DNA of 29,432 nucleotides, from positions 1 to 29,432 of the forward strand of contig JAHKKQ010000004.1 in NCBI GenBank assembly GCA_020027805.1, given 5' to 3'. The DNA is from Candidatus Dadabacteria bacterium (lineage in GTDB: Bacteria > Desulfobacterota_D > UBA1144 > Nemesobacterales > UBA2774). The translations under genes were made by a program, and so were the position numbers. The notes under the pieces are model-generated. The model saw nothing but the letters and a program-made list of their open reading frames with translations. It made no database searches and had not been told where the DNA came from. This document shows, in pieces, positions 14,688-24,385 of this stretch. Every line of letters begins with the position of its first letter. The first letter of the stretch is position 1.

Positions 14688-15647
14688 ATGGAAAACGCGG
14701 TCGTGGAAATTGCAAAGCCGGTTCATCGATCGGTGCTGAGCGAAGAGGTTGTCGGCTACCTCATCACCCGGCCGGAGGGAGTATACGTGGACGCCACTCT
14801 GGGCATGGGCGGCCATACCAAATCGATACTCGACCATACACATTCAAGATGCCTCGTCATAGGGCTCGATGTCGACGAGGAAGCGATCTCGATATCGCGC
14901 GGGAGGCTCTCCGCATATAACGGCCACGTTATTTACCGCAATAGTAATTTTTCGGATATAGATAAGGTCCTCGACAGCCTCGACATAAGAGAGGTCGACG
15001 GGATCATTGCCGACCTTGGTATGTCCTCGTTTCAGATCGAGTCGAGCGAAAGGGGATTCAGCTTCATGAGAGAGGAGCCGCTCGACATGAGGATGGACCC
15101 GAGGCTCCGGTTTACGGCCTACGACCTCGTAAACGAAATGACCATGGACGAGATATCGAGGGTTCTCAAGATGTACGGGGAGGAGAAGTGGTCGAGAAGG
15201 ATTGCGAAGAGAATCGTGGAGACGAGGAACGAGAGCCCCATCAAGACCTCCGCCGAGCTTGCCAGGGTCGTGTCCCTCGCCATTCCGAGGAAATTTCACC
15301 CGGCGAGGATACACCCCGCGACGAAGACCTTCCAGGCGCTCCGTATAGCCGTTAATAACGAGCTTGAAAATATAAATGAGTTCATCGGGAAAGCCGTTTC
15401 CCGCCTGAGGGCGGGGGGCAGGCTTGTAATCATATCCTTTCACTCGCTCGAGGACAGGCTCGTTAAAACGAGCTTCCTCCGCATGGCATCCCCCTGTATC
15501 TGCCCCCCGGGAATGCCCGAATGCGGCTGCGGTAAAAAGAGTGTCCTCAGAATAATCACACGCACACCCATAGTCCCGGGTGAAGAAGAGATATTGAACA
15601 ACCCCAGGGCGCGAAGCGCCAAAATGAGGGTTGGGGAAAGGGTTTAG
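14688..15647 (+). CDS. rsmH: 16S rRNA (cytosine-1402 N4)-methyltransferase RsmH
   Basis: SAM-dependent enzyme methylating C1402 in the ribosomal decoding centre; formerly mraW. With the ATG at 14688 it has 319 residues. It shows HRSVLSEEV near the start, the SAM loop DATLGMGGHT (Gly39 to His43 in its centre), IIADLGMSSFQ, ERGFSFM, PLDMRMDP, HPATKTFQALRIAVNNEL and ISFHSLEDRLVK, all family hallmarks. AAGGA lies 10 nt before the ATG. A TTG at 14664, inside the end of mraZ and preceded by AGGGAG, is the alternative start and would add 8 residues. It ends with TAG 2 bp before ftsL. Confidence 0.95.
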   Translation: MENAVVEIAKPVHRSVLSEEVVGYLITRPEGVYVDATLGMGGHTKSILDHTHSRCLVIGLDVDEEAISISRGRLSAYNGHVIYRNSNFSDIDKVLDSLDIREVDGIIADLGMSSFQIESSERGFSFMREEPLDMRMDPRLRFTAYDLVNEMTMDEISRVLKMYGEEKWSRRIAKRIVETRNESPIKTSAELARVVSLAIPRKFHPARIHPATKTFQALRIAVNNELENINEFIGKAVSRLRAGGRLVIISFHSLEDRLVKTSFLRMASPCICPPGMPECGCGKKSVLRIITRTPIVPGEEEILNNPRARSAKMRVGERV

Positions 15648-15649
15648 GC

Positions 15650-15988
15650 ATGGCTCACGTAAAAGCCCTCGGGTCGAGAGAGAAAGAAAAATCGGAGAGA
15701 ACGGGTCTCTCCACGGGGTTTGTGATACTCGTCCTGGTCGCTCTGGCGCTCGCCCTTTTCTATGTCAGGTTTAAAGTCGAAGAGCTGCGGGTGGGCTATG
15801 AGATTTCACGGAACAACAAGCAGACGAACGAGCTCCTGAAGCAGAAACGGATACTCCAGTCCGAGTTTATGAGCGCGAAGTCTCCAGACAGGCTCGAACA
15901 GTCCGCTCTCGAGATGGGGTTCAAGTACCCGACTCAGGAAGACATAATTTATGTGGAAGAGACGACGGTCGCCGACGGTGAGCGATGA
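15650..15988 (+). CDS. ftsL: Cell division protein FtsL
   Basis: Small bitopic divisome protein that joins FtsB and FtsQ and activates FtsWI. The 112 residues comprise a basic cytoplasmic tail (1-20), one transmembrane helix (21-39) and a periplasmic coiled coil (about 42-75), followed by LEQSALEMGFKYPTQEDIIYV, the typical FtsL ending. Sequence conservation is low in this family, so the call leans on size, topology and its place between rsmH and ftsI. GGGAAAGGG precedes the ATG. Its TGA overlaps the ftsI ATG. Confidence 0.85.
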   Translation: MAHVKALGSREKEKSERTGLSTGFVILVLVALALALFYVRFKVEELRVGYEISRNNKQTNELLKQKRILQSEFMSAKSPDRLEQSALEMGFKYPTQEDIIYVEETTVADGER

Positions 15989-17910
15989 AGCCCAAAAAGA
16001 GCTCGAAAAGGATATCCCTGGGAAGGGAGCTCGACAGACCGAAATGGAAGGTTATGATCGTCGGGACTTTTATGCTTCTTCTTTTCACCTCGGTATGTAT
16101 TAAAGCCCTCGACCTGCAGGTATTGGATCGTGAACGCGCGTTCACGATTGCCAGAAAACAGCACCAGGGGAGCTCGACCCTCCTCCCCCGCCGCGGGAAA
16201 ATTCTCGACAGGAATATAAAGGAGCTCGCCGTGAACGTCGAGATAAAGTCCGTCTTTGCCAACCCGTACGCGGTAAAGAATCCTGCGGAGCTCTCGAAGA
16301 TACTTTCGTCCAAACTCGGGCTGCCGGAAAAGGGCGTTCTGCAGAAGCTCAACTCCAAGTCCTCGTTCGTGTGGCTCGCCAGACTCGTCGATCCCGCCGT
16401 TACGACGGAGCTCGAAAAAATGAACATCGACGGGATCGGATTCATCGAAGAGCCCAAGCGCATATACCCCAACGGGCCCCTCATGGGTCAGCTGATCGGG
16501 TTCACCAATATAGATTCGACCGGCATCGAGGGCATCGAATACCGTTATGACGGACTCTTGATCGGGAAGCCCGGGAAGATCACTTTAAAAAGAGACGCGC
16601 GCGGAAGAAAGATAATAAATAACCCCGGCATAGTAGAAGACTTCGGCGAGGAGAAGACCGCGGGTCACGACATCATACTGACCATAGACTCACAGATTCA
16701 GCACATAGTAGAGAGGGAGCTCAAGGACGGCATAGAGAAAATGAACGGCGAGAAGGGCATGGCCATACTGCTCGACCCGGAGACCGGGGAAGTGCTCGCC
16801 ATGGCTTCCTATCCTTTTCTCGACCCGAACAAATACGGCGACTTCCCGCTCGATTACAGGAGGAACCTCCCCGTCTGGTACACGTTCGAGCCCGGCTCCA
16901 CCATGAAGACGTTTCTCGCGTCGAGCGCTCTTCAGGAGAAGGTGGCGAACCCGTCGACGGAATTTTACTGCGAGAACGGCAGGAGACAGGTGGGAGCGAA
17001 GATAATAAAGGACGTTCATCCCTACGGGACACTCACGCTTGCGGACGTAATAAGGGTTTCGAGCAATATCTGTGCTTCCAAGATCGGGGAGCTGCTCGGC
17101 AAGGAGAAATACTATAGTTATCTCAAGAAGTTCGGTTTCGGGGACAAGACCGGCATAGACGTCCCCGGCGAATCGAGCGGAATGCTCTCGAGCCCGAAAT
17201 CGTGGGGCAGGATCGAGCTCGCCACTATCTCGTTCGGCCAGGGGGTGTCGGTCACGGCGCTCCAGCTTGCGTCCGCGCTGTCGGCGATAGCGAACGGCGG
17301 ATACCTCATGAAGCCGCACATGGTAAAGAAGATAATCGGCCCCGACGGGAACGTGATCAGGGACAACGTCCCCGAGGTCGAAAGCCGTGTAATATCTTAT
17401 GACACCGCTCAGGATATGACCCGTATATTGGAAAGGGTCGTGGAAGAGGGTACGGGAAAGAAGGCGGCTATCCCGGGTTATAAAGTCGCGGGGAAGACCG
17501 GGACCGCGCAGATACCGGACCCTGTCAACGGCGGTTATTATCACGACCGGTATATCGCTTCATTCATAGGGTTCGCGCCGTCCGACGACCCCCGGATAAC
17601 CCTGGTCGTAGTAGTGGAGGCGCCTAAGAAAATGACCCACGGGGGTTCGGTTTCCGCGCCGATTTTCAAACAGATAACCGAGAAGGTGCTTTTTCATATG
17701 GGCATATCGCCCAGGAAAGACCTCGTCGGGGCAAAGATAATGCCCGACCTCAGCGGGAAAAGCGTGAGGGATATCCTTAAGTGGTCAGAGCAGGAGGGCA
17801 TCAAGGTTCAGGTCAAGGGCAGCGGCTATGTGACGGGGCAGAGCCCGTCTCCGGGGGATATGATAGAGGAAGGTATGGTATGTTCTATAGAGCTTAAACA
17901 GAATATATGA
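15985..17910 (+). CDS. ftsI: Septal peptidoglycan transpeptidase FtsI (PBP3) with C-terminal PASTA domain
   Basis: Class B penicillin-binding protein that cross-links septal peptidoglycan with FtsW. In 641 residues: a basic N-terminus, a transmembrane helix (22-41), a dimerisation/pedestal domain with RGKILDRN near 72-79, and the transpeptidase domain with active-site Ser305 in STMK (305-308), SxN at 359-361 (SSN) and KTGT at 504-507. Residues from about 577 onward (MPDLSGKSVRDIL... GQSPSPG) form one PASTA domain, a SpoVD/PBP2X-like feature also common in deltaproteobacterial FtsI. It overlaps ftsL by ATGA and murE by ATGA. Confidence 0.95.
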   Translation: MKPKKSSKRISLGRELDRPKWKVMIVGTFMLLLFTSVCIKALDLQVLDRERAFTIARKQHQGSSTLLPRRGKILDRNIKELAVNVEIKSVFANPYAVKNPAELSKILSSKLGLPEKGVLQKLNSKSSFVWLARLVDPAVTTELEKMNIDGIGFIEEPKRIYPNGPLMGQLIGFTNIDSTGIEGIEYRYDGLLIGKPGKITLKRDARGRKIINNPGIVEDFGEEKTAGHDIILTIDSQIQHIVERELKDGIEKMNGEKGMAILLDPETGEVLAMASYPFLDPNKYGDFPLDYRRNLPVWYTFEPGSTMKTFLASSALQEKVANPSTEFYCENGRRQVGAKIIKDVHPYGTLTLADVIRVSSNICASKIGELLGKEKYYSYLKKFGFGDKTGIDVPGESSGMLSSPKSWGRIELATISFGQGVSVTALQLASALSAIANGGYLMKPHMVKKIIGPDGNVIRDNVPEVESRVISYDTAQDMTRILERVVEEGTGKKAAIPGYKVAGKTGTAQIPDPVNGGYYHDRYIASFIGFAPSDDPRITLVVVVEAPKKMTHGGSVSAPIFKQITEKVLFHMGISPRKDLVGAKIMPDLSGKSVRDILKWSEQEGIKVQVKGSGYVTGQSPSPGDMIEEGMVCSIELKQNI

Positions 17911-19397
17911 TTCTCAGGGAAATAATTCGAGGAATAAAAATAAAAAAGTTCGATGGAGACGACGGGGTAGAGATTTCAGGAATATCGATCGATTCGAATA
18001 AAGTAAAAGAGGGGTACTTGTTCGCCGCTCTCAAGGGAGAGAAGACGGACGGACACAGGTACATTGAATCTGCGCTCGGGAACGGCGCAAAGGCTCTGCT
18101 GGTCGAGGATCCGCCTGAGAGGTCTTATCCCGGAATTTCCGTGGTCCAGGCGGGGGATTCGAGGGAATCGCTTGCAAAGGCTTCCGCCAATTTTTACGGC
18201 AATCCCTCAAAAGAGCTCTGCCTTGCGGGCGTTACCGGAACGAACGGAAAAACGACGGTTACTTATCTTCTCGAATCCATATGGAAAGAGGAGCATAGGA
18301 ATCCGGGCGTCATAGGCACGATCGAATACAGGTACGGCGGTAAGAGGGTCGAGGCGCCGATGACAACCCCGGAATCTCTCGATCTTATGAAGATGCTGAG
18401 AGAAATGAGGGATTCGGGAGTCGACACTGCGGCGATGGAGGTTTCTTCACATGCCATCGACAGGAAGAGGGTGCAGGAGTGCCACTTCGACGCCGCTCTG
18501 TTCACGAACCTGACGCAGGACCATCTCGATTATCACGGGACAATAGAGAATTACTACAACGCCAAGAAGAGGCTCTTCACCGAGCTCCTCCGGGCGAGCG
18601 ATAAGAAGGACAAATTTTCGATAATAAACATAGACGACCCTTATGGGATAGAGATTGCAAAAGAGGCCCCCGGAACGGTCATCACGTATTCACTAAGGGA
18701 CAAGAGCGCCTCCGTCTTCGCCGAAAGCATCAAGGTCTCCGAAGAAGGCATTTCGGCCCGCGTAAATACACCCTGGGGGACGATTCAAATAAAATCGCCC
18801 CTATTCGGGGAGCACAACCTGTCGAATATACTGGCTGCCGTATCCGCCGCGCTTTCGCTTGGCTCGTCCCCGGGGGCGGTGGAAAAAGCGGTGGCGGGAT
18901 TCATGACGGTGCCCGGGAGGCTCGAAAGGGTCGAGAACCCCCTGGGTTTTCAAATCCTGGTCGATTATGCGCATACGCCGGATGCTTTAAAGAACGTGCT
19001 TCTCGCTGTAAGGCCGCTGACCGGGGGCAAGGTGATCCTGGTGTTCGGCTGCGGCGGGGACAGGGACAGGACGAAGAGGCCCCAAATGGGGGCTATCGGG
19101 AGCGATCTTTCGGATATCCTGATCGTCACGTCCGACAACCCGAGGACCGAATCGCCGGAAGCGATAATAGACGATATCGAGCGCGGGGTGCTCGAATCCG
19201 GCGCCCCGGATAAACCCTATTTCAGGGTATCCGACAGGACAGAGGCCATCAGAAAGGCCCTCGGCATGGCCCGGGAGAGGGATACGGTCATCATAGCGGG
19301 CAAGGGGCACGAGGATTATCAGATCATAGGTACTGAGAAATTCCCTTTCGACGACAGGACGGCCGCGAGGGATATACTAAAGGAGAAGCTGAATTAG
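17907..19397 (+). CDS. murE: UDP-MurNAc-L-Ala-D-Glu:meso-diaminopimelate ligase
   Basis: Adds the third residue of the peptidoglycan stem peptide in the cytoplasm, using ATP. The 496 residues show the Mur-ligase layout: N-terminal UDP-binding domain (GISIDSNKVKEGYLFAAL), P-loop GTNGKTT (111-117), central domain with NLTQDHLDYHG and YYNAKKRLF (the lysine carbamylated in the family), and the C-terminal domain. DNPR at 410-413 is the signature selecting meso-diaminopimelate over lysine, and GKGHEDYQ near 467 agrees. The first ATG overlaps the ftsI stop. It ends with TAG. Confidence 0.96.
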   Translation: MILREIIRGIKIKKFDGDDGVEISGISIDSNKVKEGYLFAALKGEKTDGHRYIESALGNGAKALLVEDPPERSYPGISVVQAGDSRESLAKASANFYGNPSKELCLAGVTGTNGKTTVTYLLESIWKEEHRNPGVIGTIEYRYGGKRVEAPMTTPESLDLMKMLREMRDSGVDTAAMEVSSHAIDRKRVQECHFDAALFTNLTQDHLDYHGTIENYYNAKKRLFTELLRASDKKDKFSIINIDDPYGIEIAKEAPGTVITYSLRDKSASVFAESIKVSEEGISARVNTPWGTIQIKSPLFGEHNLSNILAAVSAALSLGSSPGAVEKAVAGFMTVPGRLERVENPLGFQILVDYAHTPDALKNVLLAVRPLTGGKVILVFGCGGDRDRTKRPQMGAIGSDLSDILIVTSDNPRTESPEAIIDDIERGVLESGAPDKPYFRVSDRTEAIRKALGMARERDTVIIAGKGHEDYQIIGTEKFPFDDRTAARDILKEKLN

Positions 19398-19412
19398 TTT
19401 TTCGATACGAAA

Positions 19413-20777
19413 ATGCTCGGATTGGATTTCATTCTCAATTCAACCAAGGGGAAGCTCGTTTCAGGCCGAGGCCGTAGCGGCTTCTCGGGCGTCAGCACCG
19501 ATTCGAGGAATATATCCTCCGGAGAAATATTCTTTGCCCTTAAAGGCGACAACTACGACGGTCACGAGTATGTAGACGAGGCCTTAAAAAAAGGCGCGGG
19601 CGGCGCGGTGATTGAAGACGGCTCTCTCGCGCATAACAACGGAAAACTATTGATCCGGGTACCGTCCACGCTCAAAGCGCTCGGCGACCTCGCTTCCGGT
19701 TGGAGAAAGAGCTTCCCGGAACTCAGGCTCGCGGCCATAACGGGCTCAAACGGCAAGACCACTACGAAGGAGATGGCCTGGAGCATCGTCTCCCGGAGGT
19801 TCAAGACCCTCAGGAACACGGGGAACTTCAATAACCTCGTAGGGCTCCCCCTCACGCTCTTCAGGCTCGACGAGAGCTACAAGGCGGCCGTCGTGGAGCT
19901 CGGTATGAACGATTTCGGTGAAATAAAGAGGCTCGCCGAAATAGCTCTCCCGGATACAGGCGCAATTACAAATATAGGTAGAGCGCATCTCGAAAAGCTC
20001 GGCGGTATCGAAGGTGTTGCGAGGGCCAAGGGCGAGCTTGTCGAAGGGTTCAGCGGCGAGAGGGTATTCGTTGTGAACGCGGACGACCCGAGGATAGCCG
20101 AAATCGCCCGGAAAACCGAATGCAGGAAGATAACCTACGGCATAAAATCGGGAGAAGCCGCCGTTACCGCCAGGAACATCAGGCAGGACGGTTTCTCGGG
20201 TATAAATTTTCGTATGACGGCCCAGGGCGAGGAATTCCCCGTCCACATTAAAGGCATAGGGATGCACAACGTTATGAACGCCCTCTGCGCTTCAGGTATA
20301 GCGATTTCCTTCGGGTGCGGAAAAGACGAGATAACCGAGGGCTTAGGCGGTTTCACTATCCCACATATGAGACTCGAGGTCGTGGAAAGCCCGGCCGGAT
20401 TCAGGGTAATAAACGATACATATAACGCGAACCCCGACTCCATGCGGAGCGCGGTGAACGAGCTTATGAGTTTGAGAGGCAAGGGCAGGGCCATTGCCGT
20501 CCTCGGCGATATGCTCGAGCTCGGGGAAAAGAGCGTGAGCGAGCACTTCGGTCTCGGGGAGTATCTATTGGCGTCAGGCGTGGATTACGTAATCGCCTTC
20601 GGGAATTTCGGGCGGGCTGTGCTCGAAGGTGCCGGCAGTAAGACGAACGGTTTGTATGCGGGATCGCACGAGGAGGCTGCCGGGACGGTAAAGGAAATCG
20701 CGAGACCCGGCGACCTGGTGCTCGTCAAGGGCTCCCGCGGGATGAGGATGGAAGAGGTCACAAAGAGGCTGGTCTAA
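19413..20777 (+). CDS. murF: UDP-MurNAc-tripeptide:D-Ala-D-Ala ligase
   Basis: Completes the pentapeptide precursor by adding D-Ala-D-Ala. The 454 residues are of normal length. The N-terminal domain has VSTDSRNISSGEIFFALKG (27-45), the P-loop is GSNGKTTTKEM (111-121), and the central domain has NNLVGLPLTLF, ELGMNDFGEI and ITNIGRAHLEKLG. The C-terminal domain has NDTYNANPDSM and LGDMLELG. The gap to murE is only 15 bp. No clear ribosome binding site precedes the ATG. The ligase making D-Ala-D-Ala (ddl) is not in the window. Confidence 0.95.
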   Translation: MLGLDFILNSTKGKLVSGRGRSGFSGVSTDSRNISSGEIFFALKGDNYDGHEYVDEALKKGAGGAVIEDGSLAHNNGKLLIRVPSTLKALGDLASGWRKSFPELRLAAITGSNGKTTTKEMAWSIVSRRFKTLRNTGNFNNLVGLPLTLFRLDESYKAAVVELGMNDFGEIKRLAEIALPDTGAITNIGRAHLEKLGGIEGVARAKGELVEGFSGERVFVVNADDPRIAEIARKTECRKITYGIKSGEAAVTARNIRQDGFSGINFRMTAQGEEFPVHIKGIGMHNVMNALCASGIAISFGCGKDEITEGLGGFTIPHMRLEVVESPAGFRVINDTYNANPDSMRSAVNELMSLRGKGRAIAVLGDMLELGEKSVSEHFGLGEYLLASGVDYVIAFGNFGRAVLEGAGSKTNGLYAGSHEEAAGTVKEIARPGDLVLVKGSRGMRMEEVTKRLV

Positions 20778-20788
20778 GGAGTATATAG

Positions 20789-21898
20789 ATGTTTTACCTT
20801 CTTTATCTGATGAAGGACGACTTCATTCTTTTCAATGTATTCAGGTACATCACGTTCCGCTCGTTCGGCGCGGGGGTAACGGCGTTTCTCATAAGCATTG
20901 TCCTGGGCGGGGTGTTTATCAAATTCCTCAGGAAAAGACAGTTCAGGGAGAATGTAAGGGACGACGGTCCGGCTTCGCACAAGATCAAGGCCGGAACACC
21001 GACCATGGGCGGGGCGTTTATAATACTTGCGATACTCTTCTCGTCCCTTCTATGGCTCAACCTCACGAGCGAAATAGTATGGGTCGTGCTTCTTTTCACG
21101 CTCAGCTACGCGCTTATCGGATTTCTCGACGACTGGCTCAAATATTCGAGAAAGAAGGGTATGAAGGCAAGACTCAAGTTCTCTCTCCAGATCCTTTTCG
21201 GGGGACTCTTCGTGCTCCTGATAATGAGCGACCTCGACGGTTTTACGATGTCGCTGAGCGCGAACCAGGTGGCCGATTACTCCTTTACTTCGGTCGTGCT
21301 CCCGTTCTTCAAAAAAGCCGTGATAAACCTCGGCTGGCTCTATATACCTTTCGCGTTAATCGTAGTCGTTGGCGCTTCAAACGGGGTGAACCTGACCGAT
21401 GGTCTCGACGGTCTCGCGATAGGCTCCATAGCCGTGGCGGCTGCGACCTATATAATCTTCGCCTATCTTTCGGGCCATGCCGAGTTCTCGAGATACCTCC
21501 AGATACCCTATATCCCGGAGGGCGGAGAGCTCGCGGTCTATCTTGCAGCCGTGGGCGGGGCCTGTCTCGGTTTCCTCTGGTACAACTCTCACCCGGCGGA
21601 GGTCTTCATGGGGGATGTCGGCTCGCTCTCCCTGGGCGCCGCTATAGGCTCCGTAGCGCTAATATTGAAGCAGGAGATTCTGTTGATCATCGTGGGCGGG
21701 ATCTTCGTCGCCGAGGCGATGTCCGTCATCATACAGGTGGCGTCGTTTAAGCTCACCGGGAAAAGGGTCTTCAAGATGGCCCCCCTCCACCATCATTTCG
21801 AGCTCTCCGGCTGGTCGGAGTCCAAAGTGGTTATAAGGTTCTGGATAATATCACTCGTTCTTTCTCTGTTCGCGCTGTCGACACTGAAGCTCAGATAA
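20789..21898 (+). CDS. mraY: Phospho-MurNAc-pentapeptide translocase MraY
   Basis: Integral membrane enzyme transferring phospho-MurNAc-pentapeptide to undecaprenyl phosphate to form lipid I. The 369 residues hold about ten hydrophobic segments. Diagnostic motifs are HKIKAGTPTMGG near 65-76, FLDDWLK with Asp114-Asp115, NLTDGLDGLA with Asp204 and Asp207, FMGDVGSL and HHHFELSGWSE. AAGGAG, overlapping the murF stop codon, precedes the ATG by 7 nt, suggesting coupled translation. Confidence 0.96.
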   Translation: MFYLLYLMKDDFILFNVFRYITFRSFGAGVTAFLISIVLGGVFIKFLRKRQFRENVRDDGPASHKIKAGTPTMGGAFIILAILFSSLLWLNLTSEIVWVVLLFTLSYALIGFLDDWLKYSRKKGMKARLKFSLQILFGGLFVLLIMSDLDGFTMSLSANQVADYSFTSVVLPFFKKAVINLGWLYIPFALIVVVGASNGVNLTDGLDGLAIGSIAVAAATYIIFAYLSGHAEFSRYLQIPYIPEGGELAVYLAAVGGACLGFLWYNSHPAEVFMGDVGSLSLGAAIGSVALILKQEILLIIVGGIFVAEAMSVIIQVASFKLTGKRVFKMAPLHHHFELSGWSESKVVIRFWIISLVLSLFALSTLKLR

Positions 21899-21951
21899 AA
21901 TGCGGCGAACGGTTTATTTTATGAGCGTTAAAGGCGGTGCAATAAATTCTG

Positions 21952-23310
21952 ATGGAGTTAGGTGACAGGAAAATGCTCGTTGTAGGAGTCGGCAAGACAG
22001 GCATCGAGACCGTTAAATTCTTGCTCAAGAGAGGGGCGCGCGTGTCCGTGAGCGACAGCTCTCCCGTAGAGAAGATAGCGGAGCAGGCCGGGATGCTCGA
22101 ATCCTGGGGAGTAAAGCTCGAGACGGGCGGGCACACGAGAGAGACTTTCCTCGCGGCCGATACGATAGTATTGAGCCCAGGCGTTCCGTTCGGCATAGCG
22201 CCCGTCCGGGAGGCGATTGAGAACGGAGTCGAAGTGATAAGCGAGGTCGAGCTCGCGTCGAGGTTCATAAATAAAGATAAGCCCACTATAGCCGTTACAG
22301 GCTCGAACGGTAAAACGACCACGTCGACCCTCATCGCCCGCATTCTGGAGAAAAACGGCAGGAATGTGTTCCTGGGGGCCAACGTCGGGACGCCGCTCAT
22401 TCAAATCGCCGACGACTACGACCGCTACGATGTACTCGTCCTCGAGCTAAGCAGCTTTCAGCTCCAGGGCATAGAAACGTTCCGTCCCGACGTATCCGTC
22501 ATACTTAACGTCTCCCCTAACCACCTGGACCACCACTCGAGCTTCGACGAGTATGCGGAGTCCAAGATGAAGATATTTTCAAACCAGACCGAGCGGGACT
22601 GGTGCATATACAAGGCCGATGACGAAGTGATAGGGAAATACGTTCCCCGCATCAGGCCTAGGAAGATTCCGTTCGGCTCAGGCCCGGACGGGGACGGCAT
22701 ATCCTACGACGGGCGGGGGATAAAGTACGGAGACGATTACTACGGGCTAGAAGGAGTGAAGCTCCCGGGCTACCACAACGTCGAGAATATAATGGCCGCG
22801 ATCGCGGCCGCCACCGTGATGGGGTGCGACCCTCGTCTCATACACGAGGCCGTGATCGAGTTCGATCCCCTTCCGCACAGGATCGAGTACATAGGGGAGA
22901 TAAAGGGCGCCAGGTTCTATAACGATTCGAAATCGACGAGTCCCGGCGCTGCGCTGCGCGCGCTCGAGAGCCTGCCTCCCCCGATAATCCTCATAGCCGG
23001 GGGGAAGGACAAGGGCGTCGGCTTCGAGCCGCTCAGGGGGACGATAGAAAGTAAAGTCAAGTTAATGGTGCTGATGGGCGAATCAAGATTCAGAATGGAG
23101 AGGGATTTGGGCGGGAAGGTAGGTACCCTGCTCGCCCGGTCCCTGGAAGAAGCAGTAGAGAAGACACTCGAGAACCTCGCTCCCGGGGATACAGTCCTCT
23201 TCTCACCCGCATGCTCGAGTTTCGATATGTTCCGGTCGTACGAAGAACGAGGAAGGAGATATAAAGAACTTGTTAGAAATATTCAGCTCATCCAAAGCAA
23301 AGGCCTATGA
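21952..23310 (+). CDS. murD: UDP-MurNAc-L-alanine:D-glutamate ligase
   Basis: Adds D-glutamate to UDP-MurNAc-L-alanine. The 452 residues have the N-terminal Rossmann motif VVGVGKTGIETVKFL (10-24), SPGVPF, the P-loop GSNGKTTTST (117-126), ELSSFQL, NVSPNHLDHH, YNDSKSTSPGA and the late IAGGKDKG. The ATG at 21952 lacks a good ribosome binding site; an ATG at 21973 (MLVVGVG) after AGGAAA would be a shorter option. The 53-bp gap before it is the widest inside the cluster. Its last 41 bp overlap the ftsW start. Confidence 0.95.
   Translation: MELGDRKMLVVGVGKTGIETVKFLLKRGARVSVSDSSPVEKIAEQAGMLESWGVKLETGGHTRETFLAADTIVLSPGVPFGIAPVREAIENGVEVISEVELASRFINKDKPTIAVTGSNGKTTTSTLIARILEKNGRNVFLGANVGTPLIQIADDYDRYDVLVLELSSFQLQGIETFRPDVSVILNVSPNHLDHHSSFDEYAESKMKIFSNQTERDWCIYKADDEVIGKYVPRIRPRKIPFGSGPDGDGISYDGRGIKYGDDYYGLEGVKLPGYHNVENIMAAIAAATVMGCDPRLIHEAVIEFDPLPHRIEYIGEIKGARFYNDSKSTSPGAALRALESLPPPIILIAGGKDKGVGFEPLRGTIESKVKLMVLMGESRFRMERDLGGKVGTLLARSLEEAVEKTLENLAPGDTVLFSPACSSFDMFRSYEERGRRYKELVRNIQLIQSKGL
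23251..23258 (+). promoter_or_regulatory. Ribosome binding site deciding the ftsW TTG start
   Basis: GGAAGGAG inside the murD coding sequence ends 11 nt before the TTG at 23270. No ATG is available near the expected FtsW N-terminus, so this site supports the TTG and hence a 41-bp overlap with murD. Confidence 0.5.
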
Positions 23311-24385
23311 TATAGGCGTTATCGTCTCGGCCGTTTTTTTGACGGCTGTAGGCGTATTGATGGTCTACAGCACGAGCTCCATATACTCCCTCGAGATGTA
23401 CGGGAACGCCAATTACTTCCTCATACGCCACGCTATATACCTGGCGATCGGTCTCGCGTCGATGATAGTGCTCATGAGGATTGATTACCGCCTGCTGAGA
23501 AAATTCGTATATCCGGCCTACCTGCTCGGCCTCGTTATGCTCATAGCAGTGCTCATCCCCGGCATAGGCAAGCAAGTGGGCGGCGCCAGGAGGTGGATCG
23601 ACCTCGGTCTGCTCTCTTTCCAGCCGTCCGAGTTCGCAAAATACATACTCGTCCTCTACCTGGCTCATTCACTTACGAAAAAAAGAGACAAGCTCGATAA
23701 CTTCATCGTCGGCTTCGCTTCCCATATATTGATAGCGGGCGTTTTCGTGATACTCGTGCTGCTCGAGCCCGATTTCGGCACCGCGACGATCATGCTCGTC
23801 ACCCTTTTCTGTATGCTGTTCATAGGCGAGGTCAAGATGAAATACCTCCTGCCTGTGGGTATCGTTTCTGTCATATTCCTCTGCCTGGCCATTGTTACGA
23901 AGGGCTACAGGATGAACCGCGTAATGTCTTTCCTCGATCCCTGGCAGGACCCCCTCGGTTCGGGCTACCAGGCCATTCAGTCGTTCATAGCTTTCGCCTT
24001 GGGGGGGGTCTCGGGCACGGGGCTCGGCGACAGCTCCCAGAAGCTCTTCTTCCTGCCCCAGGCGCACACGGACTTCATATTCTCCATAATCGGCGAGGAG
24101 CTCGGGTTTATCGGAATAGTGCTCGTGCTTGTAGGCTTCGGCGTTCTCCTTGTGAGGAGCCTCAAGGTCTCGCTAAGGGCCCCCGACCTCTTCGGCTGCT
24201 ATCTCGTTTTCGGGTGCGTCATACTCATCGCTCTTCAGGCCGGGATCAACATGGCCGTAGCTGTGGGCCTGTTCCCGACTAAGGGGCTCACGCTTCCCTT
24301 CATCAGCTACGGGGGCACATCTCTGATTGCGACCCTCTCCGCGGTAGGCGTGATCCTGAACGTCTCGAGATCAGGTTTAAAATGA
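23270..24385 (+). CDS. ftsW: Septal peptidoglycan polymerase FtsW (SEDS family)
   Basis: Polytopic membrane glycosyltransferase polymerising lipid II at the septum together with FtsI. The 371 residues form about ten transmembrane helices. Family motifs are YSTSS, GGARRWIDLG and FQPSEFAKY, then the large periplasmic loop with GSGYQAIQSFIAFALGG split over 23950-24010, PQAHTDFIFS with the conserved acidic Asp268, GEELGFIG, and the final FISYGGTS. It starts with TTG inside murD in another frame and overlaps murG by ATGA, so translation of all three is probably coupled. Confidence 0.95.
   Translation: MLEIFSSSKAKAYDIGVIVSAVFLTAVGVLMVYSTSSIYSLEMYGNANYFLIRHAIYLAIGLASMIVLMRIDYRLLRKFVYPAYLLGLVMLIAVLIPGIGKQVGGARRWIDLGLLSFQPSEFAKYILVLYLAHSLTKKRDKLDNFIVGFASHILIAGVFVILVLLEPDFGTATIMLVTLFCMLFIGEVKMKYLLPVGIVSVIFLCLAIVTKGYRMNRVMSFLDPWQDPLGSGYQAIQSFIAFALGGVSGTGLGDSSQKLFFLPQAHTDFIFSIIGEELGFIGIVLVLVGFGVLLVRSLKVSLRAPDLFGCYLVFGCVILIALQAGINMAVAVGLFPTKGLTLPFISYGGTSLIATLSAVGVILNVSRSGLK

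Noticed and set aside
21052..21750. 232-codon plus-strand frame inside mraY
   Set aside because: Out of frame with mraY, very Arg/Gly-rich, no membrane or catalytic pattern; a frame shadow.
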